Positions 8,764 through 17,631 of a stretch of DNA of 64,000 bases are shown here, piece after piece. Positions within the stretch are counted from its first letter, which is position 1, and each line of letters starts with the position of its first letter. Source of the stretch: an uncultured Collinsella sp. (GTDB lineage Bacteria; Actinomycetota; Coriobacteriia; Coriobacteriales; Coriobacteriaceae). The translations under genes and the position numbers were made by a program. The DNA is taken from assembly GCA_902494245.1 (NCBI GenBank), contig CABUSR010000001.1:19755-83754 (forward strand), given 5' to 3'. The notes below the pieces were generated by a model, which saw only the letters and a program-made list of their open reading frames with translations, did no database searches and had not been told where the DNA came from.

Positions 8764-10005
8764 TTGATCGCCGCAACCACGCCTAAAAGTAAGTCAACCG
8801 CCGCCGCGCTCTCCCCTGCGCGCACCAAGCTCTGCCTGGCGCTGCTCGTGCTGTTGGGATTCTCGCTCGGCTGCTCCGAGTTCGTGGTCATCGGCATCGA
8901 AAGTGACTTGGCAACGGAACTCGGCGTATCGCTTGCCACCGCAGGCCAACTTATTAGCGTGTTCGCACTGGTCTACGCTATCGCGACGCCGGTGCTCGCG
9001 CTCAGCACGGGGCGTTTTCGCCGCTACCAGCTGCTCGTGTGCTACAGCATCGTCTTTGTGCTCGGCAACCTGGTCATGGCGTTGGCGCCCAACTTCCAGG
9101 TGCTCTTTATCTCGCGCATTGTCCTGGGCTCCGTCTCGGGCGCACTGCTCGCCGTAGGCGTGACGTACATCCCTGAGCTTCTGTCCCCGCAGCAAACTTC
9201 GCTTGCCATCTCGGTAGTGTACGGTGCGTTTTCCGTGGCGATGGTCTTTGTGACCTCGATTGGCAAATATGTGGCCGACACGCTCGATTGGCACGTGGCC
9301 ATGTACGGCACGCTGGCCTTTGCCGTTTTGATCTGCGGAGCGCTCGTGGCGTTTATGCCGCGCGCCGGGCAAACCGACGAGCCTGCCACCTTTCGCGAGC
9401 AGGCGGGTCTGCTGCGCGAGCCGAGCATCATCACTGGCATGCTCATCTTCTTGTTTGGCGTGGGGTCGGTCTATGTGTTCTACGGCTACGTGACGCCTTA
9501 TCTTGAGCAGGTGCTGGGCATGGGCACGGTCGAAGCCAGTACCACGCTTATGGCCTACGGCGTGTTCTGCCTGGTCTCGAACATCCTGGGCGGATGGATC
9601 GATGCGCGCTTTGGCATGAAGGCGCTGCTTGTGACGTTTGTGCTGCAGGCGGCGGCATTGTTTGGGCTGTTTGCCGTAGGCGCTGCCATGCCGCTCGCAC
9701 TTGTCTTTGTCTTTAGCCTGGCGATGCTCATGTACCTGTTCTCGGTGTCGTGCATCACGCACTTTATGGACGTGGCACGCAGCCGCCACCCCAAGTCGAT
9801 GGTGCTCGCGAGCTCGGTAGAACCCATGGCGTTTAATGTCGGCATTTCGTTTGGCACCGCGGTGGGCGGCGCCGTGGTAAGCGGAGCTGGCATTGCCTAC
9901 GTTGGCGCGGTCGGTGCCGTGTTCTCGCTTGTGGCCTGGGCGCTCACGCTGGTGACGATTAAGTTGGCTCGCTGGGAGCGCAAGCGGGCGAGGGCGCAGG
10001 CGTAG
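8764..10005 (+). CDS. MFS exporter, DHA1/AraJ-like
   Basis: A 413-residue major facilitator protein with about 12 membrane segments. The pattern LVLLGFSLGCSEFVVIGI at the N-terminus and GRFRRYQLLV in the loop after helix 2 resemble drug/sugar efflux carriers of the DHA1 group (AraJ, SotB). The likely start is TTG at 8764 with GGAG eight bases upstream; no ATG is well placed, and the frame continues upstream only as non-conserved sequence. Proton-driven export of a small molecule is the family role; substrate unknown. The phosphatase gene begins 46 bases after the stop. Confidence 0.88.
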   Translation: MIAATTPKSKSTAAALSPARTKLCLALLVLLGFSLGCSEFVVIGIESDLATELGVSLATAGQLISVFALVYAIATPVLALSTGRFRRYQLLVCYSIVFVLGNLVMALAPNFQVLFISRIVLGSVSGALLAVGVTYIPELLSPQQTSLAISVVYGAFSVAMVFVTSIGKYVADTLDWHVAMYGTLAFAVLICGALVAFMPRAGQTDEPATFREQAGLLREPSIITGMLIFLFGVGSVYVFYGYVTPYLEQVLGMGTVEASTTLMAYGVFCLVSNILGGWIDARFGMKALLVTFVLQAAALFGLFAVGAAMPLALVFVFSLAMLMYLFSVSCITHFMDVARSRHPKSMVLASSVEPMAFNVGISFGTAVGGAVVSGAGIAYVGAVGAVFSLVAWALTLVTIKLARWERKRARAQA

Positions 10006-10050
10006 ATGCGATACTCGAGCTCGATGATGGCGATCGAAAGGAAACCGCAT

Positions 10051-10497
10051 ATGCAACGTGTACTGTTTATCTGCCATGGGAATATCTGCCGCTCGACGAT
10101 GGCTGAGTCCGTGTTTACCGAGCTGGTGCGCCGCGCTGGACGCGAGGCGGAGTTTGTCATTGATTCCGCTGCAACGTCGACCGAGGAGATCGGCAATCCG
10201 CCGCATCGTGGCACCGTTGCCAAGCTGCGTGAAGTCGGGATTCCCGTCGTTGCGCACCGCGCCCGCCAGGTGCGTCGCGCAGAGTATGGTAACTGGGACC
10301 ACATTGTCTATATGGATGCCGAGAACGCGCGAGGTCTGCGTCGCATTTTTGGCAGCGACCCCGATGGCAAGATCTCGCGCCTGCTCGATTGGACCGATCG
10401 CCCCGGCGACGTGGCCGATCCCTGGTACACCGGCAACTTCGATGCCACCTACCGCGATGTGCTCGCCGGCTGCACGGCCATGCTCGAGCAGTTATAG
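10051..10497 (+). CDS. Low-molecular-weight protein-tyrosine phosphatase
   Basis: A 148-residue cytoplasmic phosphatase. The P-loop CHGNICRST (CX5R(S/T)) near the N-terminus holds the nucleophilic Cys and binding Arg; the DPW near residue 128 (ADPWYTGNF) supplies the general-acid Asp. The family dephosphorylates tyrosine on proteins and in many bacteria antagonises exopolysaccharide tyrosine kinases; no such kinase is in the window. ATG 10051 follows AAAGGAAACCGCAT. It is probably co-transcribed with the MFS gene. Confidence 0.93.
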   Translation: MQRVLFICHGNICRSTMAESVFTELVRRAGREAEFVIDSAATSTEEIGNPPHRGTVAKLREVGIPVVAHRARQVRRAEYGNWDHIVYMDAENARGLRRIFGSDPDGKISRLLDWTDRPGDVADPWYTGNFDATYRDVLAGCTAMLEQL

Positions 10498-10542
10498 GCA
10501 AGCGAGCACGCGGACGCACGTGCCACGCCATCGGCATAAAAC

Positions 10543-10606
10543 GAGCGTGGATGATCTCCCACTTTGAGCGTTCAAGCGCGCTCTAAACGGGAGAAAATCC
10601 ACGCTC
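10543..10606. terminator. Bidirectional terminator between convergent genes
   Basis: The outer arms GAGCGTGGAT and ATCCACGCTC with an inner GATCTCCC/GGGAGA pairing form a long hairpin. A T-run (CGTTTT) follows on the minus-strand reading. It separates the phosphatase gene (plus) from the small TIGR04076-like gene (minus). Confidence 0.75.
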
Positions 10607-10608
10607 AA

Positions 10609-10938
10609 CTACTCGTCGACGATCTCGGCGAGCCAGACGTTCAGCGTATCGACCTCGGGGCAGCAGAACTTTGCCGTACCAGGCTCGTTGCCGGGCACGG
10701 TTCCGCCATAGCGCAAGATATCGATATAGGGAAAGCCCACATGGCAGGCCATGGCGCACATCTTGCCGCGATCTCGGTCGAAGTCAAAAACGTCGCCCGG
10801 CTTGTGCCCGTGATGGCAGCGGCATGTGCCCAACTGGTCCACGCAACTCACGCGGATACGTGGACGCTTTCCACGCGGCGCGCCGAGCGGCTTGCCCCCG
10901 CCCGCAGGCCTGGCGCCGTTCTCGCCAGCGTTACTCAT
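10609..10938 (-). CDS. TIGR04076-like small cysteine-rich protein
   Basis: A 109-residue protein with a basic, glycine-rich N-terminus and a conserved-looking core: CRCHHGHKPGDVFDFD, MCAMACHVGFPYID and CCPEVDTLNVWLAEI. This order (GHKxGDxF, MCxxAxHxxxPxI, RYGG, CCPD) fits the uncharacterised TIGR04076 family. Clustered Cys and His suggest metal or redox binding, but the function is unknown. Its ATG overlaps the stop of the kinase gene (ATGAGTAA), so translation is coupled to that gene. Confidence 0.75.
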   Translation of the reverse strand: MSNAGENGARPAGGGKPLGAPRGKRPRIRVSCVDQLGTCRCHHGHKPGDVFDFDRDRGKMCAMACHVGFPYIDILRYGGTVPGNEPGTAKFCCPEVDTLNVWLAEIVDE

Positions 10939-11755
10939 GGTCGATCACATCCAGGCAGGCCTCGATGGGAAGGCCGGCCGACTTGTCCTCTTGGTCGGCA
11001 TTGCGCTCGATAAGCTCCGCTACCACGCGCATGGCATCGCTCGTCGCGCGCTGAAGGCTCCAACCGGCCATAACGCGGCCGACGAGCACCGCCGAAAACG
11101 TGTCGCCCGTGCCCGGGAAATACACCGGAATGAGCTCAAAGGGAATCGTGAAGTAATCCCCCGCTACATGGTCGTAACCGATAACCGCGTTCGTGCCATT
11201 GACCACGGCGCTCGTAATGACCACCGACTTGGCACCCAGCTCGCGCACGGCGTCCACAAGGGCGCGGCCCTCGTCGGGCGTGATTTGCTCGGCGATAGGC
11301 GTATCGGTGAGCAGGCATGCCTCGGTATAGTTGGGCACCGCGTAGTCTGCGCACTCCAGCAGATGCCGCATAAGGCCAATCGTGGACTCGGGCACGCCCG
11401 CATAGAGCTTGCCGTTGTCGCCCATGATGGGGTCGACGAACACCTTGGTACCCTTTTGCGCGCGACGGTGGCAGAAGTCCGAAATGATGCGCGTCTCTTC
11501 CTCGGTCACGATAAAGCCGGTAGAGATGGCGTCGAACTCAAAGCCGAGCTCCTCCCAGATGGCGAGGCTCTGGCGCACGTACTCGGTGGTGTCGTGGATG
11601 TAGAACTTGGGATAGTTGAGCGTATCGGACACCAACGCCGTCGGCAGGTTGTGGATGCGGTAGCCCATGTGCGACAGCACCGGCAGCATGGCGGAAAGCG
11701 CGACCTTGCCGTAGCCGCACATATCGTTGATCAGCAGCAGCTGAGTGTTCTTCAT
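10931..11755 (-). CDS. Pyridoxamine/pyridoxal kinase (PdxY-like, ribokinase fold)
   Basis: A 274-residue kinase that should phosphorylate B6 vitamers to form pyridoxal phosphate. Evidence: the N-terminus LLINDMCGYGKVALSAMLPVL, the substrate-region NLPTALVSDTL, DPIMGDNGKLY typical of pyridoxal kinases, and PGTGDTFSAVLVG with the anion-hole Gly residues and catalytic Asp. ATG 11755 follows GGGAG. The structured element C lies 130 bases upstream on the same strand and might be part of its leader. The downstream small gene overlaps by eight bases. Confidence 0.88.
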   Translation of the reverse strand: MKNTQLLLINDMCGYGKVALSAMLPVLSHMGYRIHNLPTALVSDTLNYPKFYIHDTTEYVRQSLAIWEELGFEFDAISTGFIVTEEETRIISDFCHRRAQKGTKVFVDPIMGDNGKLYAGVPESTIGLMRHLLECADYAVPNYTEACLLTDTPIAEQITPDEGRALVDAVRELGAKSVVITSAVVNGTNAVIGYDHVAGDYFTIPFELIPVYFPGTGDTFSAVLVGRVMAGWSLQRATSDAMRVVAELIERNADQEDKSAGLPIEACLDVIDHE

Positions 11756-11882
11756 GAGGGTCTCCCTTGGTTCGGGCACGGCGCGGCAGCGCCACCGTGC
11801 GACTAAGTGTAGCGCAGGAGGCGTTGTGGGCGGTCGCCAGGGTCGCGAAGAGCGCATTGTTGCGGAAAGGTTTCGGAAATGG

Positions 11883-11985
11883 GGGGCATAGGCCTTGTGG
11901 CCATGCCCGACGATTGAACGTCAGATTGCCGCTTAGGAACGCTTGCAGCGTCGAGCGGTTACGGCGTTTGGTAAAGCGCCGTAAC
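11883..11985 (-). ncRNA. Structured two-hairpin element, copy C
   Basis: Minus strand: hairpin GTTACGGCG...CGCCGTAAC, then CGCTCGACGCTGC, a spacer, GGCAATCTGACGTTCAA, then hairpin GGGCAT...ATGCCC capped by GGCCACAAGGCC. Both stems are intact and differ from copy A by paired changes. Unlike copies A and B it does not follow a minus-strand gene; it sits upstream of the pyridoxal-kinase-like gene and behind the divergent MarR gene. It could be a 5' leader element or an independent RNA. Confidence 0.6.
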
Positions 11986-12002
11986 TTAATAAGTTTGGTA
12001 CC

Positions 12003-12065
12003 TTGACATTCATTTCTCATGCTCCTAGATTGGTTAGGCACAAAACAATTCCACTACCTAACTAA
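12003..12065 (+). promoter_or_regulatory. Promoter and candidate operator of the first MarR-ABC operon
   Basis: TTGACA (12003-12008), a 17-base spacer and TAGATT (12026-12031) make a near-consensus vegetative promoter. Overlapping the -10 box and extending into the leader is an inverted repeat TTGGTTAGG (12030-12038) and CCTAACTAA (12057-12065). Its position suits repression by the MarR protein encoded next; that link is inference. Confidence 0.65.
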
Positions 12066-12086
12066 AGAAAGGAGCAACACTAATTC

Positions 12087-12593
12087 ATGTGCGATGAACC
12101 TCTTAACCTTTGTTCGCACGAGCCCGACGGCGACCCGTCACAGCCGGCGGATGCACCCGAAGCGGTTAGCTCAGAAGACAAGCTTGCCAAGCGCATCCTC
12201 AATGGCCTGGGCTTTTGCGGCCATTACATGCATTTTCATGGCGGAGGCGTGTCCGGCAAGGCGCCCATCATCTGCCTGCTGGCCAAGCAACCCGGCGGCG
12301 AGATGTCGCAGCAGGAACTCGGCATGCACTTTGACCTCAAGCCGGGGTCGCTTTCCGAGATCCTGTCCAAGCTCGAGCTCAACGGCCTCATCGAGCGCAG
12401 CCGTAACCCCAAGGATCGACGGCAGCTCACCATTCGCCTGACCGAAACCGGCCGGGAAAACGCCCGCATCGACCAGGCGGCCCGCATCCGCTTTAGAGAG
12501 CAAGCCTTTAGTGCCCTCACTCACGACGAGCGCGAGCAGCTCGCCGAAATGCTCGATAAAATCCGTGTAACCTGGGAGGAACTGGATGATTAA
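12087..12593 (+). CDS. MarR family transcriptional regulator
   Basis: A 168-residue winged-helix regulator. The helix-turn-helix covers MSQQELGMHFDLKPGSLSEILSKLE and the wing is NPKDRRQLTIRLTETGREN, the classical MarR D-R-R pattern. The first ~30 residues are a Ser/Pro/Asp-rich extension with two Cys. The motif FCGHYMHFHGGG before the DNA-binding part holds several His and a Cys and could bind a ligand or metal. It overlaps the next gene by eight bases (ATGATTAA), so regulator and exporter are one operon, presumably autoregulated through the 12030-12065 repeat. Confidence 0.92.
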   Translation: MCDEPLNLCSHEPDGDPSQPADAPEAVSSEDKLAKRILNGLGFCGHYMHFHGGGVSGKAPIICLLAKQPGGEMSQQELGMHFDLKPGSLSEILSKLELNGLIERSRNPKDRRQLTIRLTETGRENARIDQAARIRFREQAFSALTHDEREQLAEMLDKIRVTWEELDD

Positions 12594-14400
12594 AACCCTT
12601 ATGGGCAGCATCCGCGACTATATAAAAGTCACCGTTGCCACGCCGTTGCTCGTGCTTGGCGAGGTGCTCTGCGAGATGCTGATTCCATTTATCACCGCCA
12701 ACCTGATCGATGCCATCAAAGACGGCGCCACCGTGGCCGAGATGCTTCCCACCGCGGGCTTTTTGGTGCTCATCGCGCTGACATCGCTTGCTTTTGGCGC
12801 CGCTGCCGGCGTCACCTGCAGCCATGCGAGCTGCGGCTTCGCTAAGAACCTGCGTCACGACCTGTTCTACAAGATCCAGACGTTCAGCTTTGCCAACATC
12901 GATGAGTTCTCGAGCTCCTCGCTCGTCACGCGCCTGACCACCGATATCAACAACGTGCAGCAGGCCTTTATGATGATCATCCGTATCGCCGTGCGCGCGC
13001 CGCTGGTACTGATCTTCGCCTTTACCATGGCATTTATCATGGGCGGCAGCGTCGCCATGGTCTACCTGGTCATCATTCCACTGCTGGGCTTTGGGCTGTT
13101 CTTTATCATCTTTAAGGTGCGCCCCATCTTCTCGCGCGTGTTCCACAAGTACGACGCCCTTAACGAGTCCGTCGAGGAAAACGTCACCGGCATGCGCGTA
13201 GTTAAGAGCTATGTGCGCGAAGACTTTGAGAAGGAGAAGTTCGCGACCGCCGCACGCGACGTCCAGATGGACTTCACCCGCGCCGAGAAGCTGCTCGCCT
13301 TTAACAACCCCATGATGAACATCTGCGTCAACGGCGCGTTTGTCGTCATCATCTACCTGGGCTCCAAGCTCATCATCACGAGCCAGGGAACGCTGTTCGA
13401 CGTGGGCCAGCTCTCCTCGATCTTTACCTATGGCTTCCAGATTCTGATGAGTCTGATGCAGTTGTCGATGATCTTTGTCATGGTGACCATGGCCGACGAA
13501 TCGGCACACCGCATTACCGAGGTGTTGGCCGCCGAGCCCACGATCGCCGATCCCGCCGAGCCCGTGCTCGAGGTTGCCGACGGCTCCATCGACTTTGACC
13601 ACGTGAGCTTTAAGTACTCCGCGCATGCGAAGCGCCAGGCGCTCGACGATATCGACCTGCACATTAAGAGCGGCGAGACCATCGGCATCATCGGCGGCAC
13701 CGGCTCGGCCAAGTCCACGCTTGTAAACCTCATCGCCCGCCTGTACGACGCCACCGAAGGCACCGTGCGCGTGGGCGGCGTGGATGTGCGCGACTACGAC
13801 TTGGACGCCCTGCGCCACCAAGTGGCCATGGTATTGCAGAAAAACGTGCTGTTTAGCGGCACGATTGCCGAGAACCTGCGTTGGGGCGACCCGAACGCCA
13901 CCGACGAAGAGGTCCGCGAGGCGGCACATCTGGCCTGCGCCGACGAGTTTGTCGACGGCTTCCCCAAGGGCTATGACACCTGGATCGAACAGGGCGGCTC
14001 CAATGTTTCCGGCGGTCAGAAGCAGCGCCTGTGCATTGCGCGTGCCCTGCTGCGTCGCCCCAAGATCTTAATCCTGGACGACTCCACCAGCGCCGTCGAC
14101 ACCAAGACCGACGCCAAGATCCGCGCAGGGCTGGCAAGCTATCTGCCCAACACGACCAAGCTCATCATCGCCCAGCGCATTAGCTCCGTGCAGGATGCAG
14201 ACCGCATCATCGTCATGGAGGGCGGCCGCATCGCGCAGATCGGCAACCACGATGAGCTGCTCAAGACGAGCGAGATCTACCGCGAGACCTTTACCTCGCA
14301 GAACAAGATGTCTGCCGAGGGCGAAGAGGCCGTCGAAGCCGACACCGAGGCATCCGCAACGCAAGCTCAGACCCAGGAAGGAGGCGAGGCACATGAGTAA
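12586..14400 (+). CDS. Heterodimeric ABC exporter, degenerate-site subunit
   Basis: A 604-residue half-transporter: six membrane helices (about residues 1-300) and a nucleotide-binding domain. Walker A is GGTGSAKST, with Ala in place of the last Gly; the signature is VSGGQKQR; and Walker B reads LILDDSTSAVD, with Asp at the position of the catalytic Glu. Its partner downstream has a canonical Walker B, so the pair should have one hydrolytic and one non-hydrolytic site, as in TM287/288 or BmrCD exporters. The C-terminal tail of ~30 residues is Glu/Ala/Gln-rich. Overlaps both neighbours by eight bases. Drug or lipid export is the family role; substrate unknown. Confidence 0.93.
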   Translation: MIKTLMGSIRDYIKVTVATPLLVLGEVLCEMLIPFITANLIDAIKDGATVAEMLPTAGFLVLIALTSLAFGAAAGVTCSHASCGFAKNLRHDLFYKIQTFSFANIDEFSSSSLVTRLTTDINNVQQAFMMIIRIAVRAPLVLIFAFTMAFIMGGSVAMVYLVIIPLLGFGLFFIIFKVRPIFSRVFHKYDALNESVEENVTGMRVVKSYVREDFEKEKFATAARDVQMDFTRAEKLLAFNNPMMNICVNGAFVVIIYLGSKLIITSQGTLFDVGQLSSIFTYGFQILMSLMQLSMIFVMVTMADESAHRITEVLAAEPTIADPAEPVLEVADGSIDFDHVSFKYSAHAKRQALDDIDLHIKSGETIGIIGGTGSAKSTLVNLIARLYDATEGTVRVGGVDVRDYDLDALRHQVAMVLQKNVLFSGTIAENLRWGDPNATDEEVREAAHLACADEFVDGFPKGYDTWIEQGGSNVSGGQKQRLCIARALLRRPKILILDDSTSAVDTKTDAKIRAGLASYLPNTTKLIIAQRISSVQDADRIIVMEGGRIAQIGNHDELLKTSEIYRETFTSQNKMSAEGEEAVEADTEASATQAQTQEGGEAHE

Positions 14401-16312
14401 GGCAACGACCGCCGAGCGCGCGCTCAACCGCAAGGGTGGCACCATGTCGCGCCTCATCAAGACGCTCTTTGGCTTCTACCCCGTGCTTTTGCCCCTCGTC
14501 GTCGTCGGCGTGGTGCTCTGCGCCATCATCAACTCCATCGGCGCGACCTTCCTTCAGAGCGCCCTGCAGATTATTAGCGAATCGTGGCAGTCGGGCGATT
14601 GGGAAGCCGCGCAGCCCAAGATCGCACAGCTCGTGACCACCCTCGCCTGCATCTACGGCGTCGGCATCCTGTCCTCGCTGTTCTGGAACCGCGCCATGGC
14701 CATCGTCACGCAGGGCTCGCTCGAGAAGCTGCGCGAGAAGATGTTCAACCGCATGCAGGACCTGCCGATCCGCTACTTCGACACGCACCAGCGCGGCGAC
14801 ATCATGAGCCACTACACCAACGACATCGACACGCTGCGCCAGATGATCAGCCAGTCGCTGCCCAACCTGCTCATGACGGTCATCGTCATCGTCACGGTGT
14901 TCTTTATCATGCTGTACTACAGCGTGTGGATGTGCCTGGTCATTGTGGCAGGCGTCGCCTTTATGACCTTTATGACCAAGCTGCTCGGCTCCAACTCCGC
15001 GCGTTTCTTTATTGCGCAGCAGACCGAGCTCGGCGTGGTCGAGGGCCATATCGAGGAAGTCATGAACGGCCAGAAGGTCGTCAAGGCGTTCTGCCACGAG
15101 TCTGCCGCCGAGGCCGATTTTGACGAGCGCAACGAAAAGCTCTTCGAGGTCTCGCAGAAGGCCAACATGTACGCCAACATCCTCATGCCCATCCTAATGA
15201 ACCTGGGCAACCTGCTCTACGTGCTGGTCGCACTGGCCGGCGGCATTTTCCTGGCGCTGGGCGTGCCCAACCTGAGCATCTCGGGCATGGCGCTGTCCAT
15301 CGCCGTCGTGGTGCCGTTTCTCAACATGACCAAGCAGTTCTGTGGACAGATCGGTCAGATCTCGCAGCAGATCAACGCCGTGGTCATGGGCCTCGCCGGC
15401 GCCGACCGTATCTTTGAGCTCATCGACGAGGAGCCCGAAGCCGACGAAGGCTATGTGACGCTCGTCAACGCTCAGGTGAACCCCGACACCTGGCAGCTCG
15501 AGGAGGCCGACCACCACACCGGCATGTGGGCGTGGAAACATCCGCACCGCGCAACCGGCGAGATCGAGTACGTGCCGCTGCGCGGCGACCTGGTCATGGA
15601 CAACGTCGACTTTGGCTACACGCCCGACCACGAGGTGCTGCACGGCGTGTCCGTGTACGCCAAGCCGGGTCAGAAGGTCGCGTTTGTCGGCGCCACCGGT
15701 GCCGGTAAGACGACCATCACCAACCTCATCAACCGCTTCTACGACATCGCCGACGGCAAGATCCGCTACGACGGCATCAACGTCAACAAGATCCGCAAGG
15801 CCGACCTGCGCCGCTCGCTGGGCGTCGTGCTACAGGACGTGAACCTGTTCACCGGCACTGTGATGGATAACATCCGCTACGGCAACCTGGACGCTACCGA
15901 CGAGGAGTGCATCGCGGCGGCCAAGCTCGCGGGCGCGGACGACTTTATCACCCGCCTGCCCGACGGCTACGACACCATGCTCACCGGCAACGGCGCACAG
16001 CTGTCGCAGGGCCAGCGCCAGCTGATCTCGATCGCACGCGCCGCCGTCGCCGATCCGCCGGCGATGATTCTGGACGAGGCCACGTCGAGCATTGACACCC
16101 GCACCGAGGCCATCGTGCAGGCGGGCATGGACAAGCTCATGGAGGGCCGCACGACGTTTGTCATCGCGCACCGCCTGTCCACCGTGCGCAACTCCGACGC
16201 AATCATCTGTCTGGACCACGGCCGCATCATCGAGCGTGGCAACCACGACGAGCTGATCGCCAAGCGCGGATATTACTATCAGCTGTACACGGGTGCGTTT
16301 GAGCTCGAGTAG
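14393..16312 (+). CDS. Heterodimeric ABC exporter, catalytic subunit
   Basis: A 639-residue half-transporter with six membrane helices and a canonical ATPase site: Walker A GATGAGKTT, signature LSQGQRQ, Walker B MILDEATSSID, switch His in IAHRLSTV. An insert of about 60 residues rich in charged and aromatic positions (DTWQLEEADHHTGMWAWKH) separates the membrane and ATPase domains. The start at 14393 (ATG after GGAGGCGAGGCAC) overlaps the previous stop by eight bases. Last gene of the MarR operon; followed by the 30-bp perfect inverted repeat at 16328-16433. Confidence 0.93.
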   Translation: MSKATTAERALNRKGGTMSRLIKTLFGFYPVLLPLVVVGVVLCAIINSIGATFLQSALQIISESWQSGDWEAAQPKIAQLVTTLACIYGVGILSSLFWNRAMAIVTQGSLEKLREKMFNRMQDLPIRYFDTHQRGDIMSHYTNDIDTLRQMISQSLPNLLMTVIVIVTVFFIMLYYSVWMCLVIVAGVAFMTFMTKLLGSNSARFFIAQQTELGVVEGHIEEVMNGQKVVKAFCHESAAEADFDERNEKLFEVSQKANMYANILMPILMNLGNLLYVLVALAGGIFLALGVPNLSISGMALSIAVVVPFLNMTKQFCGQIGQISQQINAVVMGLAGADRIFELIDEEPEADEGYVTLVNAQVNPDTWQLEEADHHTGMWAWKHPHRATGEIEYVPLRGDLVMDNVDFGYTPDHEVLHGVSVYAKPGQKVAFVGATGAGKTTITNLINRFYDIADGKIRYDGINVNKIRKADLRRSLGVVLQDVNLFTGTVMDNIRYGNLDATDEECIAAAKLAGADDFITRLPDGYDTMLTGNGAQLSQGQRQLISIARAAVADPPAMILDEATSSIDTRTEAIVQAGMDKLMEGRTTFVIAHRLSTVRNSDAIICLDHGRIIERGNHDELIAKRGYYYQLYTGAFELE

Positions 16313-16327
16313 GTAGGTTTGTTCCAC

Positions 16328-16433
16328 GGAGGTCTCCCAGGCGGGCCGGGGTGTAACCTCCGTGCTCAAACATTCTCGCTTCGCTGCGAAACTGCGCGCG
16401 GAAGTTACACCCCGGCCCGCCTGGGAGACCTCC
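16328..16433. repeat. Long hairpin with 30-bp perfect arms (E1)
   Basis: Arms at 16328-16357 and 16404-16433 are exact reverse complements (30 of 30), separated by 46 bases. It lies between the convergent exporter and LysR genes. The arm core CCCAGGCGGG resembles the arms of the hairpin at 36628-36757. Likely a transcription end or RNA-stability structure, or a repetitive palindromic element. Confidence 0.85.
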
Positions 16434-16519
16434 TGTGCGCAATCAACCCGTCATTAAAACAGAATAAAAGTTGGTGAGGCCCTGGCCGTTTGGCCAGGGC
16501 CTCGTTTTGTAAGGATGAG

Positions 16520-17398
16520 CTAGTTGAGGAGTTGGGCCATGGCGTTGACGAATTTTTGGACTTGGAGGGTGGGCTCGAGCGGATAGTGCAAAAAGACCGG
16601 CACCTCACGGCCGCACAGGAACGGCACGCCCACAAAGGCTGGGTGCACCCCCGACCACGCCCCGCAGGTGAGCACCGCGTCACCCTTTTCCTCTGCCTCG
16701 TTAAAGAGCGCAAAGTCAAAGCTGTCCACGTCGATCACGTCCACACCGCCGTCAGCCAAAAGATCGATGCGCAGGCTGTCCATGGCGTCGTTGCCGTGGC
16801 GGAGCACGCGCAGACGCATACCCTCCAAGTCGGCGACCGTAATGCGATTCTTGCGCGCCAGCGGGCTCGTGCGCGGCAGGTCGATATAAAACGGCACGTT
16901 GACAATGCGGAGCTTTTGGCAGGCGTCACCCCAGCGCGGGGTCGAAAAACTCGACTGCACCACATCGACCTCGCGGCCCAAGCTGCGCATGACGGATTCG
17001 CGTTCGTCGTAGAGGTCGCTCACCGGCACGATCTCGAAGCGCAACGATGGCTCCAGCTCGTGTACGCCCGTCCACATCGACAGCGTCTGGCGCCCCGGAC
17101 ACATCATCGACACGCCCAGCCGCACGGCCCCGCCATCGCCCGCCGCGCGTCGGGCACGGCGTAGCGCGTCCTCGGACTGCCGCATGATCGAGCGCGCGTC
17201 GTCCACCAGCAGAGCACCTGCCGGCGTCACCTTAACACCAGAATGCGAGCGCTCGAACAACGTGATGCCGAACTCGGCCTCGAAGCCTGACACCTGCTTG
17301 ACGAGCGCCGGGGTCGACACGCGCAATTTTGCCGCCGCACGCGAGAAGCTTCCCAGCTCCGCGGCGGCCGATATGGCCTCAAGTCGTCGATCGTACAC
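16520..17398 (-). CDS. LysR family transcriptional regulator
   Basis: A 292-residue LysR regulator. The helix-turn-helix covers LGSFSRAAAKLRVSTPALVKQVSGFEAEF, followed by LFERSHSGVKVTPAG, both typical of the family; the C-terminal ~200 residues form the effector-binding fold. I chose GTG 17398 because GGGAG lies six bases upstream and the resulting length is normal; an ATG at 17431 would add 11 residues without a site. Divergent from the SDR-MFS-oxidoreductase operon, so it most likely controls that operon in response to its substrate. Confidence 0.9.
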   Translation of the reverse strand: MYDRRLEAISAAAELGSFSRAAAKLRVSTPALVKQVSGFEAEFGITLFERSHSGVKVTPAGALLVDDARSIMRQSEDALRRARRAAGDGGAVRLGVSMMCPGRQTLSMWTGVHELEPSLRFEIVPVSDLYDERESVMRSLGREVDVVQSSFSTPRWGDACQKLRIVNVPFYIDLPRTSPLARKNRITVADLEGMRLRVLRHGNDAMDSLRIDLLADGGVDVIDVDSFDFALFNEAEEKGDAVLTCGAWSGVHPAFVGVPFLCGREVPVFLHYPLEPTLQVQKFVNAMAQLLN

Positions 17399-17631
17399 GT
17401 CAATCTCCCGTTTTCGCGCCTGTGGCCACATGATGCCACAGGGGGTTGTTTTCGCAGGTCACGCGCTCAGTTGAGCATAAACTGCATCGTACGGTGTAAA
17501 CCTACGGTTAACGCCATTCTAACAAATATGCAATTCACCTGCGCAAATGCAAAGCATACGATAACCAGCGAAAACCACGTGGGTCGGTTAATGGGAGCGA
17601 CCCACCGGGAGGCACAAGAAGGGAAGTTCCT

